The notes beneath the pieces were generated by a model that made no database searches, was not told the origin of the DNA, and saw nothing but the letters and a program-made list of their open reading frames with translations. From a virus: a stretch of 24,659 nt of DNA. The stretch covers positions 1 to 24,659 of the IMG/VR virus record IMGVR_UViG_3300010885_013563; one strand, written 5' to 3'. Shown here piece by piece: positions 5,371 through 13,684 of the stretch (its first letter is position 1; every line of letters starts with the position of its first letter). Both the position numbers and the translations under genes were made by a program.

Positions 5371-5615
5371 TACGATCCTTTGATTTTATTGAAAAATTCT
5401 TGCGACTGTTTGCTTAAACCATCAAATCCTCCAGGGATTAATTCATATCCATGAAAGATTTGTGGTACACTTCTTAGACCTTGATCTACTAGCATCTGCC
5501 GTGCATCTTGGTCGTATTCTATATTAACTTCTGTGTACGGAACGGCTTTGCTTTCTAACAATTGTTTTGCCCTTACACAAAATGGGCAATTATTTTTTGA
5601 GTATACTGTTATCAT
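5370..5615 (-). CDS. grx: Glutaredoxin
   Basis: 81 residues, typical for a class I glutaredoxin. The thioredoxin fold has the active-site motif C10-P-F-C13, the Ser49-Val50-Pro51 cis-proline loop and the glutathione-binding G-G-F-D at 62-65. It acts in the cytoplasm and most likely reduces the phage ribonucleotide reductase, whose genes lie upstream in the same direction, as T4 NrdC does. Its stop overlaps the start of the Sm-like gene (TAATG). Confidence 0.93.
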   Translation of the reverse strand: MITVYSKNNCPFCVRAKQLLESKAVPYTEVNIEYDQDARQMLVDQGLRSVPQIFHGYELIPGGFDGLSKQSQEFFNKIKGS

Positions 5616-5623
5616 TTACTACA

Positions 5624-5938
5624 TTATCCATTTGATCTATTAATTGTTTGTGTGAGTCCCGATGCGGTTAGATATTCTTGGTATAAATTTTGAAACTCTG
5701 CAGATGGCTCAATCTCTGTCACATTCCAAATAAGATTATCGTCTACGGTTCTTTCTAATTTGCTTTCGGTTACAAGTTGTTCTAGACTGTTTGAGTGTTC
5801 GGTATAAACATTCCATGCTGATGTTTTTCTTTCGTCGGGTAAAGACTCAATCCAAGTTCTGAAATTATTAAAAACTGTAGTGCTTGCTACTCGCCCACCA
5901 TTGCTATCTGTAATTACAAATTCATTTTGTAGTGCCAT
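5624..5938 (-). CDS. Unknown protein in the nrd cluster
   Basis: 104 residues, begins MALQNEFVITDSNGGRVAST, acidic in the second half, with no cysteines, membrane segment or known motif. AAGGAG lies 7 nt before the ATG, giving it a good ribosome-binding site of its own. It sits 12 nt after nrdB and 8 nt before glutaredoxin, so it is co-transcribed with the nucleotide-reduction genes. The N-terminal NEFVITDSNGGRVAS looks like a short beta hairpin of the kind seen in small phage structural proteins. The function is unknown. Confidence 0.65.
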   Translation of the reverse strand: MALQNEFVITDSNGGRVASTTVFNNFRTWIESLPDERKTSAWNVYTEHSNSLEQLVTESKLERTVDDNLIWNVTEIEPSAEFQNLYQEYLTASGLTQTINRSNG

Positions 5939-5950
5939 TTTTTATCTCCT

Positions 5951-7078
5951 TTATAAACTAAACCCTTTAAATGTATTGCCGTCAACGTCCTGCTTTGTGC
6001 CGCCAATTACATAACTACTTATCTCTGTTTCCTGCGGTGCTACTTGTACTTCTGCACCGGCAATCCATTTCTGTGTCCACGGTAATGGATTACTGCCTGT
6101 TTTGATATGGCATTGTAATCCTACCGCTGTCATACGCTTGCAGGTCAGCCAATCAACATACTGACTTAACAATACTTCATTCAAGCCAATCATGCTTCCA
6201 TCTTTGAACAAGTAATGCGCCCAGGCCTTTTCTTGTGTTGCTGCTGCTAAAAACATTCGTTCACATTCTGCACGAGTTTCGTGTTTTATCAACTCGTAAT
6301 CAGGATCATCCTGAGGTAGCAATTTTAAGAGGGTTTGCGTGGACCCTAAATGTACATTTTCGTCTCGTGCAATAAGTTTGATAATTTTAGCATTACCTTC
6401 CATCTTTTTCAACTCTGCAAACGCCCAACTGCAAGCAAAGCTGACATAGAATCTAATGCCTTCAAGTGCGTTTACACTATTCAAACACAACCACAATTTC
6501 TTTTTGAGTTCGTATCTGTCAATGGTAACGGTTTGATAGTTGACTTCATGAACACCATAGCCTAGTAGTCTATAGTAACCGGCATAGTCTATTAGGTCAT
6601 CGTAATACTTGCTAATGTCGGTGGCACAATCCAGTATCTCAGGAATCTCGGTCAGCTGATCAAATATAACACTAGGATCGCTATAAACATTACGAATAAT
6701 ATGAGTATAGCTACGGCTATGGATAGTTTCGTTAAAGCTCCAGGTTTGAATCCAAGTTTCGAGCTCAGGAATAGTAGCGAGGGGCAGAAAAGCAAGATTG
6801 GGACTACGACCTTGAACACTATCCAATAGGATTTGTCGCTTAAGATTACTTGTGAAAATATGTTGTTCATGATCAGTCAGTTCCTTGAAATCTTTTGCAT
6901 CACGTAGTACATCTATCTCTTGTGGTTGCCAAAAGAAGCCTAACTGTTTATCTGTTAGTTTATCAAACTGTCTATACTTTAGTACATCATAACGCTGTAT
7001 GGGTGCTGCACCAGATTCATCCAAGAATGCCAAGGCCCGGGTATGATCTGTTTTATTATTAATATTGAATACGCTCAT
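5951..7078 (-). CDS. nrdB: Class Ia ribonucleotide reductase beta subunit
   Basis: 375 residues, the length of E. coli NrdB. It holds the di-iron tyrosyl radical that starts reduction of ribonucleotides to deoxyribonucleotides. All metal ligands are visible: Asp86, Glu117, His120, Glu206, Glu240 and His243. Tyr124 is in the E-T-I-H-S-R-S-Y radical motif. The C-terminal Tyr356, in SSYVIGG, matches the residue that passes the radical to NrdA, and the last residues (NTFKGFSL) resemble the NrdA-binding tail. Nothing suggests loss of function. Lies 9 nt after nrdA; a weak AAGAGAG precedes the ATG. Supplies dNTPs for phage replication. Confidence 0.97.
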   Translation of the reverse strand: MSVFNINNKTDHTRALAFLDESGAAPIQRYDVLKYRQFDKLTDKQLGFFWQPQEIDVLRDAKDFKELTDHEQHIFTSNLKRQILLDSVQGRSPNLAFLPLATIPELETWIQTWSFNETIHSRSYTHIIRNVYSDPSVIFDQLTEIPEILDCATDISKYYDDLIDYAGYYRLLGYGVHEVNYQTVTIDRYELKKKLWLCLNSVNALEGIRFYVSFACSWAFAELKKMEGNAKIIKLIARDENVHLGSTQTLLKLLPQDDPDYELIKHETRAECERMFLAAATQEKAWAHYLFKDGSMIGLNEVLLSQYVDWLTCKRMTAVGLQCHIKTGSNPLPWTQKWIAGAEVQVAPQETEISSYVIGGTKQDVDGNTFKGFSL

Positions 7079-7087
7079 TGTTCTCTC

Positions 7088-9391
7088 TTAAATTACACAA
7101 CTGTCACAATCTTCTTGGCTTTGTGCTGCTTGATCTTCTAACCGAATATCGGCAGTCATCTTGTCTACATTGATTTCACCTTGACCATCAAAGGTATTGA
7201 AATAATATAATTGCTTCAATCCATATTTGTAACACATGATAAGATGTTGTAGCATCTCACTCATTGGAATCTTTTCGTCTGCATAGTGCTGTGGATTGTA
7301 GGAAGTATTTACGCTAATACCTTGATCAATATACTTCTGTAGTACCGCACATAGCTTCAAATAACCTTCGGGGTTTTTTTGGTCCCAAAGTAGTTCATAT
7401 CGGTTCTTTAACCGACGATATTCAGGCACAACTTGCTTTAATTGGCCATGTTTTGAACCTTTAATACTAACATAGCTTCGCGGTGGCTCTATACCATTAG
7501 TGGCATTACTTATTTGTGCGCTTGTTTCTGCAGGCATCAAGGCCATCAATGTTGCATTGCGCTGACCAGTCCGTTGTACCTGTTCACGCAAACTCGCCCA
7601 AGGCATACGTTCTTGATATGCCACTAATTCATCCACATCAGCCTTACGTGTGTCTATGGGCAATACGCCTCGTGCTGATTTCAAATCGTTCCATCTGGTA
7701 CATGCACCTTGTTCTTCCGCGAGGTCTGCAGAAGCCTTGATCAAGTAATAACTCCAGGCTTCTGCATACTCATCTACTAATGTTAGTGCTTCTGGATCAC
7801 TGTAACCGACATCATTTTTAGCTAGGAAATAGGCAAAATTAATAATACCTATGCCCAGTGGTCTAAACTCCTCGGTAGCTAGCCGAGCAGCCAGGATTGG
7901 ATAGTTTTGATAACTTAGTAACGCATCCAGTCCTCGTACTGCCAACTTACACATCTTTTCGAAGTCATGTGGGCTTTTTACATTGCCCCAATTGATCGCT
8001 GATAAAGTACACAGGGCGATCCTACCATCCTCGTCGTTGACATCTCGTAACGGCACAGTCGGCAAATCTATTTCAGCGCAAAGATTACTCATCTTAACCG
8101 GGGCCACCATCTCATCAAACGGACTGTGGGTGTTGGCATGATCTACGTTCTGCAAATATATTCTTCCGGTATCCTTGCGTTCCTGCATGAACCTACTAAA
8201 CAAATCTGCTGCTTTAAAAGTTTTCTTTCTTAACTTGGTGTTACGTTCTGCTCGTTCATATAACTCTTTGAAACGCTCTTGGTCATTGAAAAATGCTTCA
8301 AACATGTCAGGTACATCGTGTGGGCTAAAACAAGTGATATCGCCACCTGTGATTAGTCTTTCATACATCAACTTGTTAAACTGTACGCCATAATCCATTT
8401 GACGCACACGATTATCTTCTGTGCCTTTGTTGTTCTTTAATACAATCAAGTCCTCAATCTCGAGGTGCCAGACGGGGTAATACAACGTAGCAGCACCGTT
8501 CCGGACTCCGCCTTGACTACAACTTCTTGTGGCACTTTGGAACAACTTGTAAAATGGTATAACTCCGGTATGGTAAGCATCACCATTGCGTATGGGGCTT
8601 CCAAGGGCTCGTATTCTACCCGCCCCGATACCGATGCCGGCTTTTTGGGAGACGTACTTAACAACACTGCTAGTAGTAGCATTGATACTATCCAGGCTAT
8701 CGTCAGCTTCAATGAGTACGCAGCTTGAGAACTGCTTTTGTGGAGTTCGTACACCAGCCATGACAGGAGTAGGCAGAGAAATGTCGTGAAGACTGATAGA
8801 ATCATAATAGTCCTTTACCCACTGTAAGCGAGTTTCTTGTGGATATGTTTGAAATAGTGTTGCTGCAATTAATAAATATGCCACTTGTGGTGTTTCAAAT
8901 ATTTCATTGGTAACACGGTTCTGTACCAGATACTTGCCGCGCCATTGCTCCATGGCCACATAGGTAAAGTTTTCGTCACGCTCGTGTTTGATGTAACTGT
9001 TTAAAGTTGCCCATTCTTCTTCAGTGTAGGCGGCGAGAAGGCCTTGATCGTAGAATCCAGACTCCACGTTCTTTTTGACTAGCTCTATCAACGAGCAAGG
9101 GGTATAGTTGCCGTATACCTGCTTACGCAAATGATAGTTAATCAATCTTCCAGCTACGTATTGGTAGTTAGGTGTTTCTTCACTGATAAGGTCAGCTGCA
9201 CTCTTAATTAATGTTTCTTGAATATCAGCCGTTCGAATACCGTTATAAAATTGTATGTGACTTTTTATTTCCACTTCGCTAGCACTTACCCCAGTTATCC
9301 CTTCGGTGGCCCACATAACCACTCGGTGCATTTTTTCTATGTCTAAATATTCTTTACTGCCATTTCGTTTTGTAACTTGAATTTGTGTCAT
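7088..9391 (-). CDS. nrdA: Class Ia ribonucleotide reductase alpha subunit
   Basis: 767 residues (E. coli NrdA 761). Order: an ATP-cone at about 3-94 (VTKRNGSKEYLDIEKMHRVV), then the catalytic ten-stranded barrel. Visible active-site residues are Cys224 and Cys461 (redox pair), Asn436, Cys438 (thiyl radical) and Glu440 in S-N-L-C-A-E, and the radical-path Tyr pair in K-Q-L-Y-Y-F-N-T. The full ATP-cone suggests dATP feedback control is kept. The C-terminal tail ends D-C-D-S-C-V-I: the two shuttle cysteines are spaced C-x2-C (762, 765) rather than the C-x4-C of E. coli. Glutaredoxin is encoded downstream. The start is supported by AGAGG before the ATG. Confidence 0.97.
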   Translation of the reverse strand: MTQIQVTKRNGSKEYLDIEKMHRVVMWATEGITGVSASEVEIKSHIQFYNGIRTADIQETLIKSAADLISEETPNYQYVAGRLINYHLRKQVYGNYTPCSLIELVKKNVESGFYDQGLLAAYTEEEWATLNSYIKHERDENFTYVAMEQWRGKYLVQNRVTNEIFETPQVAYLLIAATLFQTYPQETRLQWVKDYYDSISLHDISLPTPVMAGVRTPQKQFSSCVLIEADDSLDSINATTSSVVKYVSQKAGIGIGAGRIRALGSPIRNGDAYHTGVIPFYKLFQSATRSCSQGGVRNGAATLYYPVWHLEIEDLIVLKNNKGTEDNRVRQMDYGVQFNKLMYERLITGGDITCFSPHDVPDMFEAFFNDQERFKELYERAERNTKLRKKTFKAADLFSRFMQERKDTGRIYLQNVDHANTHSPFDEMVAPVKMSNLCAEIDLPTVPLRDVNDEDGRIALCTLSAINWGNVKSPHDFEKMCKLAVRGLDALLSYQNYPILAARLATEEFRPLGIGIINFAYFLAKNDVGYSDPEALTLVDEYAEAWSYYLIKASADLAEEQGACTRWNDLKSARGVLPIDTRKADVDELVAYQERMPWASLREQVQRTGQRNATLMALMPAETSAQISNATNGIEPPRSYVSIKGSKHGQLKQVVPEYRRLKNRYELLWDQKNPEGYLKLCAVLQKYIDQGISVNTSYNPQHYADEKIPMSEMLQHLIMCYKYGLKQLYYFNTFDGQGEINVDKMTADIRLEDQAAQSQEDCDSCVI

Positions 9392-9399
9392 TGACGCCT

Positions 9400-9849
9400 C
9401 TAGTATTGTTCTAATTTTAAATCCGCCGCTGTGTAGCAGTATTTTAATTTTAATTTTTGATTAATGTGTTCTTTATTTACAATCTCGCCTTCAATCAAAT
9501 TAAGAACATATTTTCCTTGACACAAGTAAGCTATATGGTAGGTGTGCCTGGTATCTGAGTCGTAATATGCTCGTATTTCTGGTTCTAATTTATTTCCGTG
9601 AATTGACAAGTGTAAAGTATATACTATTCCTAATACTTTTGCAAGATCACAATAGTAATTTTCTTCGATCAATTGCCAAGGATCTGGCCAGGTTGCAGGA
9701 TTTTCATGACTGAGATAAAATGGTATAAACGGACACGAATGCCAAAAATTCAGGACCTGATCTAGTGCTTCCTCTAGAGATTGAGAGGCCAGTTCTTGCC
9801 TAAAGGATTTCCAGCGAGAGAATCTCTCGCTGGAGTTTAGTCTAAACAT
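9400..9849 (-). CDS. Conserved phage protein, unknown function
   Basis: 149 residues, aromatic- and proline-rich (FWHSCPFIPFYLS, ATWPDPWQLIEENYYCDLAKVLG), probably a globular cytoplasmic protein. I recall similar proteins starting MFRLNSSERF from uncultured marine T4-like phages, all without known role. It starts in a TAATG overlap with the tail-fibre gene and ends 8 nt before nrdA, linking late fibre translation to the nucleotide genes. The C-terminal third resembles a small beta sheet (YHIAYLCQGKYVLNLIEGEIV). Not a known chaperone by sequence, though position after a fibre gene makes fibre assembly one possibility. Confidence 0.7.
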   Translation of the reverse strand: MFRLNSSERFSRWKSFRQELASQSLEEALDQVLNFWHSCPFIPFYLSHENPATWPDPWQLIEENYYCDLAKVLGIVYTLHLSIHGNKLEPEIRAYYDSDTRHTYHIAYLCQGKYVLNLIEGEIVNKEHINQKLKLKYCYTAADLKLEQY

Positions 9850-11240
9850 TAGTTAAAAGTTCTAAAGTGGTATGCAAAATTTGCTGTGCCGGAACCCATT
9901 GTTGCAACTATGCTGGTTGAATTAGCATATAAATTAGCATTAATGATTGCTGTTTCTACATATTCATCATTGAATATAGTTTGTTGTTTATTATAATTTG
10001 TTAGTCTAAATGAGCCAAATCTTACTGCTGAACTATTTGATATTTGATATTCAATTGTGGCGCCAATATTTGCCAGCAAAGGAATTACCGTGGGTGTAGT
10101 TGAAATGGCAAAATATTTTGCCGTAGATAATTGGAGATTACCAAGTCGGATACCGCTATGTGTTCCATCATCATTGGCCCAGTAATCTCCAATTTGATAA
10201 TAATCATTTGTGGCTCCTGTGCCCTGTATAATTGAAGTTACACTACCATAGTAATTTCCCATGCTAATAAAATGTTGACTACCACCAAGATCAACTGCTG
10301 CATTGGCAATTTGATCAAAATTGCTATTATTCACTCTTACACTGGTCACTGTTTTGTTATCAAAGGATATAGCCCATCCTGCACGTAGAAATTTACAATT
10401 TTCAAAAGTAACTAACGATGTTGATTTGACTGTACTAGATATAGTTACAAGATTAGGGTAATAACCAGGAACAGGAGTACTTCCGCTTTGTGTATTTCCT
10501 ACAAATGACGAATTTTTTATACTAATATTACTGGCACTATTAATCAGAAAGATTGATTTAACTAAACTTGTATTACTATTAAAAAATCTTATACCGTCTA
10601 TCTCTATATCATTTGGTAAGACAGCTCCGCTTGTGCCCAAATTGATACCAGATTGGAATTGGCTATCTGAGGTATTTGCTAAGAATTTATTACCTTGGGT
10701 CTGTTTTATAACAGTACTAGAAATTCCATCTCCTATCAATTTTGCATAAGGAGGAATGAGTAAGGTGTCACTTATAACATACGTACCACCCGGAAAGTAT
10801 ATTTTACGACGTGCTAAAGGTTCAGTTTCGTTGTAACCGGTTTTATAAATTTGCTGTAGAGCTCGATTTATTGATGCAGTGTCATCAGTTAAACCATCAC
10901 CTGTTGCACCAAAATCACGTATACTCACAAAGTCATCAAATTTATCATGATAACTTCTTCCTACCGGGGACAATGCACTAGGTCCAGTTACAGCAGTATA
11001 TCCTGCTATGTTTCCGTAAAAAGAATATGCATTTAGTGTAGAAAACAGATTATTTACATCAGTGTATTCGGTTAAGATTTCTGTTACTCCAGTTGTAGGA
11101 GCACCTTCTTCTAGTGTACCGTTACCAATGAATAATCTACGTTGGTCTAAACTCCATCCTAGTTCAGCTGAGGCCAACTGCGGCAAATCTTGCTGCAATC
11201 CTCTACGGTGTTGTATCCTGCTTATTTGTGTAATTGCCAT
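9849..11240 (-). CDS. Tail fibre with Mtd-type N-terminus and pectate-lyase-like beta-helix
   Basis: 463 residues. Residues 3-45 (ISRIQHRRGL, ELGWSLDQRRLFIGNG) match the short N-terminal module shared by Mtd-type tropism determinants and many tail fibres, which attaches to the virion. From about 104 the sequence VSIRDFGATGDGLTDDTASI begins the pectate-lyase-superfamily (PF12708-type) right-handed beta-helix, with later rungs such as IEIDGIRFFN, ISIKNSSFVGN and VTFENCKFL. This fold is common in receptor-binding or polysaccharide-degrading tail proteins; enzyme activity cannot be judged. The last 80 residues are a separate beta domain. AGAGGT precedes the ATG, and a GCTAAATA motif lies about 30 nt upstream. 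Confidence 0.85.
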   Translation of the reverse strand: MAITQISRIQHRRGLQQDLPQLASAELGWSLDQRRLFIGNGTLEEGAPTTGVTEILTEYTDVNNLFSTLNAYSFYGNIAGYTAVTGPSALSPVGRSYHDKFDDFVSIRDFGATGDGLTDDTASINRALQQIYKTGYNETEPLARRKIYFPGGTYVISDTLLIPPYAKLIGDGISSTVIKQTQGNKFLANTSDSQFQSGINLGTSGAVLPNDIEIDGIRFFNSNTSLVKSIFLINSASNISIKNSSFVGNTQSGSTPVPGYYPNLVTISSTVKSTSLVTFENCKFLRAGWAISFDNKTVTSVRVNNSNFDQIANAAVDLGGSQHFISMGNYYGSVTSIIQGTGATNDYYQIGDYWANDDGTHSGIRLGNLQLSTAKYFAISTTPTVIPLLANIGATIEYQISNSSAVRFGSFRLTNYNKQQTIFNDEYVETAIINANLYANSTSIVATMGSGTANFAYHFRTFN

Positions 11241-11268
11241 CTGAAAAACCTCTGATATAGTATTCTTA

Positions 11269-11276
11269 TATTTAGC
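11269..11276 (-). promoter_or_regulatory. Candidate late promoter GCTAAATA
   Basis: GCTAAATA on the minus strand overlaps the stop codon of the upstream radical SAM gene and precedes the tail-fibre gene by about 28 nt. Same octamer as at 1363-1370 and 14822-14829. Confidence 0.35.
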
Positions 11277-12240
11277 TGGTTTTTACTTTCCAGTTCTGCT
11301 TCAGGTAATGGCTACGTTCAAGATTCTGCCCTACTGCGTTTGGACCCGAAAATCCGCACATGTTACATACTTTTTCGGGAGTATCTTGGGCTGCAAACCA
11401 TTGTTCTATATCATCATCTGACGAATAAGCAGATAGTTTCTTATAGTCATTGACATACGGTTGCCAAGCGGGTTTATCATTGATATTAAAAGTAGTTAAC
11501 GAATGTTCCAGCACCCCAACAGGCGGGCATTTGTAAATATCTCCTTTGTATAGTGTAACAAAATATCTAGCTTGACAATGTTTATGATTTTCTTCGTAGT
11601 GTGTATCATTATAATCATACACAGGCATCATTGTTTCCCCGTATCCGGTATAATGTGTACACCATGCCAGTTTATGCATTTCACATATAACGTAATTTAG
11701 GTTACCGGCCCGTCCTGGAGCCCATTCTAAATTATACCAAAACTTTTCCCAAGTATCATCCCATAGTACCCACTGTGAATTTTCCCACCCCGGTAACGTT
11801 TTTCTGTAATCAAATATCCGATCTTTGAGAATAACTGACTTTTCTTTAACCGTGGAAAGATATGGTTCTGCGGCAGTTTGTATACTAATAACTACGCTTA
11901 AATCTACGTCAGGATTAAACAGTTCCTCTAAGTTATCAATTAACCGGTCTAGATAATATCCATTGGTGTTAACTTTAATTTGCGGTCTTGGCCCCCAAAT
12001 GCGTCGGACTTCTTTTGCCCAATTTACAAAGTCTGGGTGCAACAACGGTTCACCGCCAAATATTGTAATTGAATTTGGATCTAGTTTTTCAGCCCAAAAT
12101 TCCATCCATTGAATACTCTCATCTAAATCTACTAGACCTTTTATTTTTTTATGATTACTGTGTGTGAGACAACCAAAACAATCAAGATTACATGATCGTA
12201 TAATTGGTATATCTAAATGTTTAAAATTGATTCGTTCCAT
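11272..12240 (-). CDS. Radical SAM enzyme with C-terminal Cys-rich domain
   Basis: 322 residues. The radical SAM motif C17-N-L-D-C21-F-G-C24 (C-x3-C-x2-C) binds a [4Fe-4S] cluster that cleaves S-adenosylmethionine. G-G-E-P at 62-65 is the usual SAM-binding segment, and KVNTNG at 89-94 is a later barrel strand. The C-terminal part holds Cys222, Cys238 (GDIYKCPP), Cys292 and Cys295, a SPASM- or twitch-like pattern for an auxiliary cluster, as in enzymes that modify peptides. The substrate is unknown. It starts in a TAATG overlap with a nuclease gene and ends the IscU-IscA operon, so its cluster supply may come from the same transcript. Confidence 0.85.
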   Translation of the reverse strand: MERINFKHLDIPIIRSCNLDCFGCLTHSNHKKIKGLVDLDESIQWMEFWAEKLDPNSITIFGGEPLLHPDFVNWAKEVRRIWGPRPQIKVNTNGYYLDRLIDNLEELFNPDVDLSVVISIQTAAEPYLSTVKEKSVILKDRIFDYRKTLPGWENSQWVLWDDTWEKFWYNLEWAPGRAGNLNYVICEMHKLAWCTHYTGYGETMMPVYDYNDTHYEENHKHCQARYFVTLYKGDIYKCPPVGVLEHSLTTFNINDKPAWQPYVNDYKKLSAYSSDDDIEQWFAAQDTPEKVCNMCGFSGPNAVGQNLERSHYLKQNWKVKTS

Positions 12241-12938
12241 TATGCTGTTAGATAGTAAAGTTCAACACGGCGCATCCACTGGTCACTCCAGTATGCAAAG
12301 TCCTTGGGTTCTAGCACAAACTCTTGATACTTTGGTGTTTCGTTTTCGTCTGTGGGTCGAGCACACATTAAAATAACGCCGGTATTTATGTTGGTGCCAT
12401 GTGTCTCGTTATGAGCTGCTGCATAAGCGGCTAGTTGTAGGAAGTAGTCGTTGACCCATTCACGCTTTTTTGGCTTGTTGGTTTGTTTGAAGTCCAAAAT
12501 AGCAGATTGTCCTTTCCAAACTCCAACACAGTCAGTGGTTCCTGCATATAGTCCGCTATAATATAACGGAACTTCGCATCCCCAGTATTCATCAACGTGG
12601 CCTAGACCTTCAAGTATAACCTGTGCTGCCATAAACCACGACGGTTGTGCAAACGGATTCGTAGGGAAATCGCCTATATCACCATTCTTGACATAACGTT
12701 CAAGATAGGTATGCATACGTGTGCCGCGATTGGCTGCTTCGGTAGTAATCTGTTGAGCACGGTCATGGCCAACACGATTGCGCCATTCTTGTAATGCTTG
12801 TTGAGCTTCTTGTGGTTTAGTTTTTTCTAATATTGTAGTAACACTAGGCACACGACTACCATCTGGTAAGGCGTAATGGCGTTTGCCCTCTACGCTTTCT
12901 CTAGCTAAGGGGGTATAATTAAATTTTTCTATAATCAT
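12240..12938 (-). CDS. PD-(D/E)XK exonuclease of the RecB/Cas4/MGME1 type
   Basis: 232 residues. The conserved elements of this nuclease class are in order: His76 in R-G-T-R-M-H-T-Y-L-E, Glu122 in the strand CEVPLYY, Asp136 in Y-A-G-T-T-D-C, the Asp149-Phe-Lys151 core in A-I-L-D-F-K, and Gln168/Tyr172 in FLQLAAYAAA. The N-terminal PSVTTIL motif is also typical. It probably digests DNA ends in replication, recombination or host DNA breakdown. Only three cysteines are present, not arranged as the Fe-S staple of Cas4/AddB, so it is not obviously an Fe-S nuclease despite following IscU and IscA. It starts immediately after the IscA stop and overlaps the next gene by TAATG. Confidence 0.85.
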   Translation of the reverse strand: MIIEKFNYTPLARESVEGKRHYALPDGSRVPSVTTILEKTKPQEAQQALQEWRNRVGHDRAQQITTEAANRGTRMHTYLERYVKNGDIGDFPTNPFAQPSWFMAAQVILEGLGHVDEYWGCEVPLYYSGLYAGTTDCVGVWKGQSAILDFKQTNKPKKREWVNDYFLQLAAYAAAHNETHGTNINTGVILMCARPTDENETPKYQEFVLEPKDFAYWSDQWMRRVELYYLTA

Positions 12939-13265
12939 TTATACTTTGAAACTTTCTCCACAACCGCATCGGGCTGTTTCGTTTGGGTTGATGAACTCAA
13001 AGCCTTCATTGAGTCCTTGTCGTTTATAATCCATAACTAATCCACTAACATAGGGCAAGTCTTTACCATTAACCCATACTGTTACTCCATTACTTTCGTA
13101 AGTCATCCAATCACGAGTAGCAAACGGAGTGTCAATATATTCTAATTTATAAGCAAGTCCAGAGCAGCCAGTGGTTCTAACACCAACTGTGATACCAATT
13201 CCCTTGCCACGTTTCTCAATATGCTTTAAAACTTTTGTTGCTGCTATTTCAGTTAACTGTATCAT
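12939..13265 (-). CDS. iscA: IscA/HesB-type Fe-S cluster carrier
   Basis: 108 residues, the length of E. coli IscA (107). A-type carriers take Fe-S clusters from scaffolds and hand them to target enzymes in the cytoplasm. The three cluster-binding cysteines are Cys34 (T-T-G-C-S-G), Cys100 and Cys102 (C-G-C-G-E-S-F), one residue off the E. coli numbering. The middle (NGVTVWVNGKDLPYVSGLVMDY) fits the family core. It overlaps the end of iscU by 17 nt, so the two are co-expressed. A-type proteins are known from several marine phages; the pairing with IscU is less usual. Could be called SufA/ErpA-like, but length and partner favour IscA. Confidence 0.9.
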   Translation of the reverse strand: MIQLTEIAATKVLKHIEKRGKGIGITVGVRTTGCSGLAYKLEYIDTPFATRDWMTYESNGVTVWVNGKDLPYVSGLVMDYKRQGLNEGFEFINPNETARCGCGESFKV

Positions 13266-13635
13266 GTTTGGCCTTGTAGTCTGCTATCGCGCTTTTAATA
13301 GCGTCCTCGGCCAGTATACTACAATGTATCTTGACTGGAGGTAACGCAAGAGACTCCGCGATTTCAGTATTTTTGATGCAGGCAGCTTCACCCAGCGTTT
13401 TGCCCTTGAGCCACGTCGTGATGAGCGAACTTGACGCAATGGCTGAGCCGCATCCATAAGTTTTGAATTTTGCATCTGTAATGACATTGTCTTCTACTTT
13501 AATTTGGAGTTGCAGTACGTCTCCGCAGGCTGGTGCTCCGACTAGCCCTGTACCAACACTGGAATCATTTTTATCTAGTTTGCCAACATTGCGGGGATTT
13601 TCGTAATGATCTAAGACTTCACTTGAGTAAGCCAT
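13249..13635 (-). CDS. iscU: IscU-type Fe-S cluster scaffold
   Basis: 128 residues, the same as E. coli IscU. Scaffold on which Fe-S clusters are built from sulfur supplied by IscS. All ligand residues are present: Cys37 and Asp39 (G-A-P-A-C-G-D), Cys62 (Y-G-C-G-S-A) and His104-Cys105. The LPPVK motif, residues 98-102, is the HscA chaperone-binding site, so the protein should still dock on the host HscA/HscB system. No cysteine desulfurase is seen in the window, so host IscS would be needed. Has its own promoter (13656-13684) and AGGAG 7 nt before the ATG, and leads an operon of iscA, a nuclease and a radical SAM enzyme. Confidence 0.93.
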   Translation of the reverse strand: MAYSSEVLDHYENPRNVGKLDKNDSSVGTGLVGAPACGDVLQLQIKVEDNVITDAKFKTYGCGSAIASSSLITTWLKGKTLGEAACIKNTEIAESLALPPVKIHCSILAEDAIKSAIADYKAKHDTVN

Positions 13636-13655
13636 AACAGTACTCCTAAAGGATT

Positions 13656-13684
13656 ATTATAAATTATTTAACTGCGATTTGCAA
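13656..13684 (-). promoter_or_regulatory. Sigma70-like promoter of the iscU operon
   Basis: TTGCAA, 17-nt spacer, TATAAT on the minus strand, overlapping the last codons of the upstream gene. The predicted start near 13649 gives a leader of about 14 nt containing AGGAG before ATG 13635. No obvious IscR-type binding site was seen. Confidence 0.6.

Noticed and set aside
8446-8805. Minus-strand 119-residue open frame inside nrdA
   Set aside because: Lies fully within a different frame of a gene with all catalytic residues intact; no start signal.
9849-11240. Diversity-generating retroelement acting on the Mtd-like fibre
   Set aside because: No reverse transcriptase or template repeat was seen in the window, and the C-terminal part does not look like a C-type lectin variable region.
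12240-12938. Cas4-type Fe-S nuclease
   Set aside because: Only three cysteines, not in the four-Cys staple pattern; no Cas1/Cas2 or CRISPR repeats nearby.
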